NCBI GenBank assembly: GCA_031283825.1
Contig: JAITAZ010000624.1
Span: forward strand, 1-7,973
Length of the DNA: 7,973 bases
Source of the DNA: Planctomycetaceae bacterium
GTDB lineage: Bacteria > Planctomycetota > Planctomycetia > Pirellulales > Thermoguttaceae
Direction of reading: 5' to 3'
Position numbers and translations under genes: made by a program. Positions within the stretch are counted from its first letter, which is position 1. Each line of letters opens with the position of its first letter. Below, piece after piece: positions 6,710-7,973 of this stretch. A model generated the notes under the pieces. The model did no database searches. It was not told the origin of the DNA and worked only from the letters and a program-made list of their open reading frames with translations.

Positions 6710-7045
6710 AATTGTAGGACTACATCGACCAATTGTAGGACTACATTGACCAATTGTAGGACTACATCGACCAATTGTAGGACTACATTGACAAATTGTA
6801 GGACTACATCGACCAATTGTAGGACTACATCGACTAATGGTAGGACTACATCGACTAATTGTAGGACTACATTGACCAATTGTAGAACTACATCGACCAA
6901 TTGTAGGACTACATTGACCAATTGTAGAACTACATCGACCAATTGTAGGACTACATTGAACAGTTGTAGGACTACATCGACTGATTGTAGGACTATATTA
7001 ACCAGTTGTAGAACTACTTTTATCTAATGTAGGACTACAAATTAT
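6710..7045. repeat. 21-base tandem repeat array, about 16 units
   Basis: The consensus AATTGTAGGACTACATYGAC plus one base runs head to tail without spacers from 6710. Units 1-12 are nearly identical, and units 13-16 (from 6962) are progressively degenerate. Each unit contains TGTAG-GA-CTACA, a small palindrome. The Y position alternates C and T through much of the array, and units 8-9 equal units 10-11 exactly (6857-6898 and 6899-6940), so the array has partly grown in 42-base steps. The 21-base period keeps frames open on both strands (heptapeptide TNCRTTS on plus, LVDVVLQ on minus). There is no ribosome binding site and start for either, so I do not call a gene. The array ends about 20 bases before the ribosome binding site of the next gene. 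Confidence 0.95.
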
Positions 7046-7063
7046 GTCAAATCAACTTTTCAC

Positions 7064-7070
7064 AAGGAGA
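7064..7070 (+). promoter_or_regulatory. strong ribosome binding site for the hypothetical gene
   Basis: AAGGAGA at 7064-7070 ends 8 bases before ATG 7079. It is the best Shine-Dalgarno in the window; the other genes have weak or none. Confidence 0.75.
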
Positions 7071-7078
7071 TTATTATT

Positions 7079-7738
7079 ATGACACATTCAAATGGATTTG
7101 TGCCGCGCGCGGACGGGGAATTTATCGCTTGGGCGAGAACAATTTATAACGATTGTTCACAACACGCGTCAGAATGGGTAATCCCGCCGGATATAATTGC
7201 TCAATTAAGCATCTTAGTTGATACTGCCTCGCTAGCATTTGATGTTAATTCCGACAAAGAACGACGTAATAAGGCGTCTGTCTCCGCCAAAAATGCCGCG
7301 ATTGTGAATCTGAGACGATTCCTATCGGCGTTTGTGAATACATTGGAGGGAAATCAGTCGATTCCCGACGAGGCGATAACGTCGATGGGGTTGCGACCTC
7401 GTCATCCTCACGCGCATCTGCCGATTCCTGTACCGACCGATGCACCAGTGATTACGGCGATTGTTGGACAACATCACGACATTACCGTTTATGCTTCAAC
7501 ATTGCAACATGGTCATCCGACCGAGTATCTCAAAGATGGAAAATACGCCGGATTCTTGTTGCAATACAAGATCGAAAGTGAGACGCAATGGCAATCTGTC
7601 ATTTCGACAAAATTGCATTACACGCTTATTTTCACGGAAGCAGAAGAAGGAAAATACATACTCATGCAAGGCGCATGGGTAAATCCAAGAATGCAAAACG
7701 GACCATGGAGCGAACAAGTAAGAGAACTAGTTAATTAA
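7079..7738 (+). CDS. conserved-type hypothetical protein, helical domain plus fibronectin-like C-terminal domain
   Basis: The function is not known to me. The 219-residue product has no signal peptide or membrane segment. Residues about 8-100 look alpha-helical (FVPRADGEFIAWARTIYND, SEWVIPPDIIAQL, RRFLSAFVNTLEG). Residues 105-121 are a Pro/His-rich linker, and residues 122-219 look like a beta-sandwich ending in the GPWSE motif (208-212). This layout (PRxDxxFxxW start, W-x-N...GPWSE end) resembles uncharacterised proteins I recall from host-associated bacteria of several phyla; that is memory, not a search. The start is fixed by a strong AAGGAGA site. Base use differs from the block to its left: 7381-7500 has G28 C36 T31 A25, with no G+T excess. 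It is flanked by the 21-base array on the left and a composite 9-mer element on the right, which suggests separate acquisition or a different mutational history. It is probably transcribed alone. Confidence 0.85.
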   Translation: MTHSNGFVPRADGEFIAWARTIYNDCSQHASEWVIPPDIIAQLSILVDTASLAFDVNSDKERRNKASVSAKNAAIVNLRRFLSAFVNTLEGNQSIPDEAITSMGLRPRHPHAHLPIPVPTDAPVITAIVGQHHDITVYASTLQHGHPTEYLKDGKYAGFLLQYKIESETQWQSVISTKLHYTLIFTEAEEGKYILMQGAWVNPRMQNGPWSEQVRELVN

Positions 7739-7829
7739 AATCACTGATTACAAGATTACTTTTGAAAAGACCAAAAAAACAAAAAAATTAGAGACAAGAA
7801 AGACGTTTTAGTTTAAATCTACCTGAAAA

Positions 7830-7855
7830 GACTCAAGAGCAAATTCTTTTGAGTC
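7830..7855 (+). terminator. possible terminator hairpin after the hypothetical gene
   Basis: GACTCAAGAG (7830-7839) pairs with CTTTTGAGTC (7846-7855) over ten positions including one G-T pair, around a six-base loop. The following GTTAATTTTC is only moderately T-rich and the hairpin lies about 90 bases after the stop, so it is a weak intrinsic terminator candidate. Its right arm is also the GAGTC start of element copy D, so it may be a repeat boundary instead. Confidence 0.35.
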
Positions 7856-7973
7856 GTTAATTTTCAATTTCAAACAACGGCGTCCTTCTTGTCCCTAATG
7901 TCTCTACTGTCCCTCATGTCCCTTAAAAAAGCTGTAACCGTTCACGAAATTGTTTATTTTTTATCAAAAAATT
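7851..7973 (+). repeat. composite 9-mer element, copy D (most complete, runs off the right edge)
   Basis: Begins GAGTCGTTAATTTTC. A 31-base leader (7851-7881) shares ATTTCAAACAA with copy A. Five 9-base units at 7882-7926 follow (GTCCTTCTT, GTCCCTAAT, GTCTCTACT, GTCCCTCAT, GTCCCTTAA), then seven bases and GTAACCGTTCACGAAAT with a T-rich continuation matching 6127-6167. The element may continue beyond the window. Confidence 0.8.

Noticed and set aside
6637..6942. Minus-strand frame encoding LVDVVLQ heptads, which looks like a coiled coil
   Set aside because: It arises from the 21-base period, begins at TTG inside the repeat with no ribosome binding site, and the opposite strand is open as well.
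6746..7027. Plus-strand frame of TNCRTTS heptapeptide repeats
   Set aside because: Same repeat effect: no ribosome binding site, and no non-repeat domain at either end.
6710..7045. CRISPR array
   Set aside because: Units are directly head to tail with no unique spacers, and no cas gene is present.
7079..7738. Diversity-generating retroelement target or phage receptor-binding gene, suggested by nearby repeats and the C-terminal fold
   Set aside because: No reverse transcriptase, no template/variable repeat pair and no adenine-specific differences are visible.

Overview
The window reads as a Gram-negative, probably Planctomycetota, chromosome segment. This is an inference from protein character. 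The LpxL-type acyltransferase keeps a set of motifs I associate with planctomycetal homologues (MWEHLFLM, HFGNFE, LDNPFLD, GQFLIPK, QYWWIHRRWK). The ferrochelatase is closest in style to actinobacterial/planctomycetal forms (ITSAF, YQSQ). The genus cannot be named from the sequence alone.

Layout. Positions 234-6082 hold four codirectional plus-strand genes with no opposing gene. They are a ferrochelatase-family protein (234-1277), a lipid A-type lauroyl/myristoyl acyltransferase (1342-2310), a Kef-type cation:proton antiporter with a C-terminal nucleotide-binding domain (2525-4441) and a GT39/ArnT-like polytopic membrane glycosyltransferase (4487-6082). Gaps of 64 and 45 bases suggest co-transcription. 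The 214-base gap before the antiporter is filled by a low-complexity inverted repeat with a perfect 31-base arm. Three of the four products act at the envelope. The ferrochelatase has no other haem gene beside it here.

Positions 6083-7078 are a 996-base gap made almost wholly of repeats: a short dispersed tail motif, a nested palindrome of the GAGACGC type, two inverted copies and one decayed copy of an apparently undescribed composite repeat built on five 9-base units, and about 16 copies of a 21-base tandem repeat. After these comes a 219-residue conserved-type hypothetical gene with a strong ribosome binding site (7079-7738). A further copy of the composite repeat then runs off the right edge.

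Two wider patterns stand out. First, the sense strand of the four-gene block is strongly enriched in G and T, mainly inside genes, and this fades at the 3' ends of at least two genes and is absent from the 7079-7738 gene. Second, short in-frame 6- and 9-base tandem repeats sit in predicted loops of the ferrochelatase, antiporter and glycosyltransferase, and each encodes a hydrophilic insert. I found no tRNA, rRNA, CRISPR array, transposase gene or defence system. The best candidate for something undescribed is the composite 9-mer element family and its association with the 7079-7738 gene.
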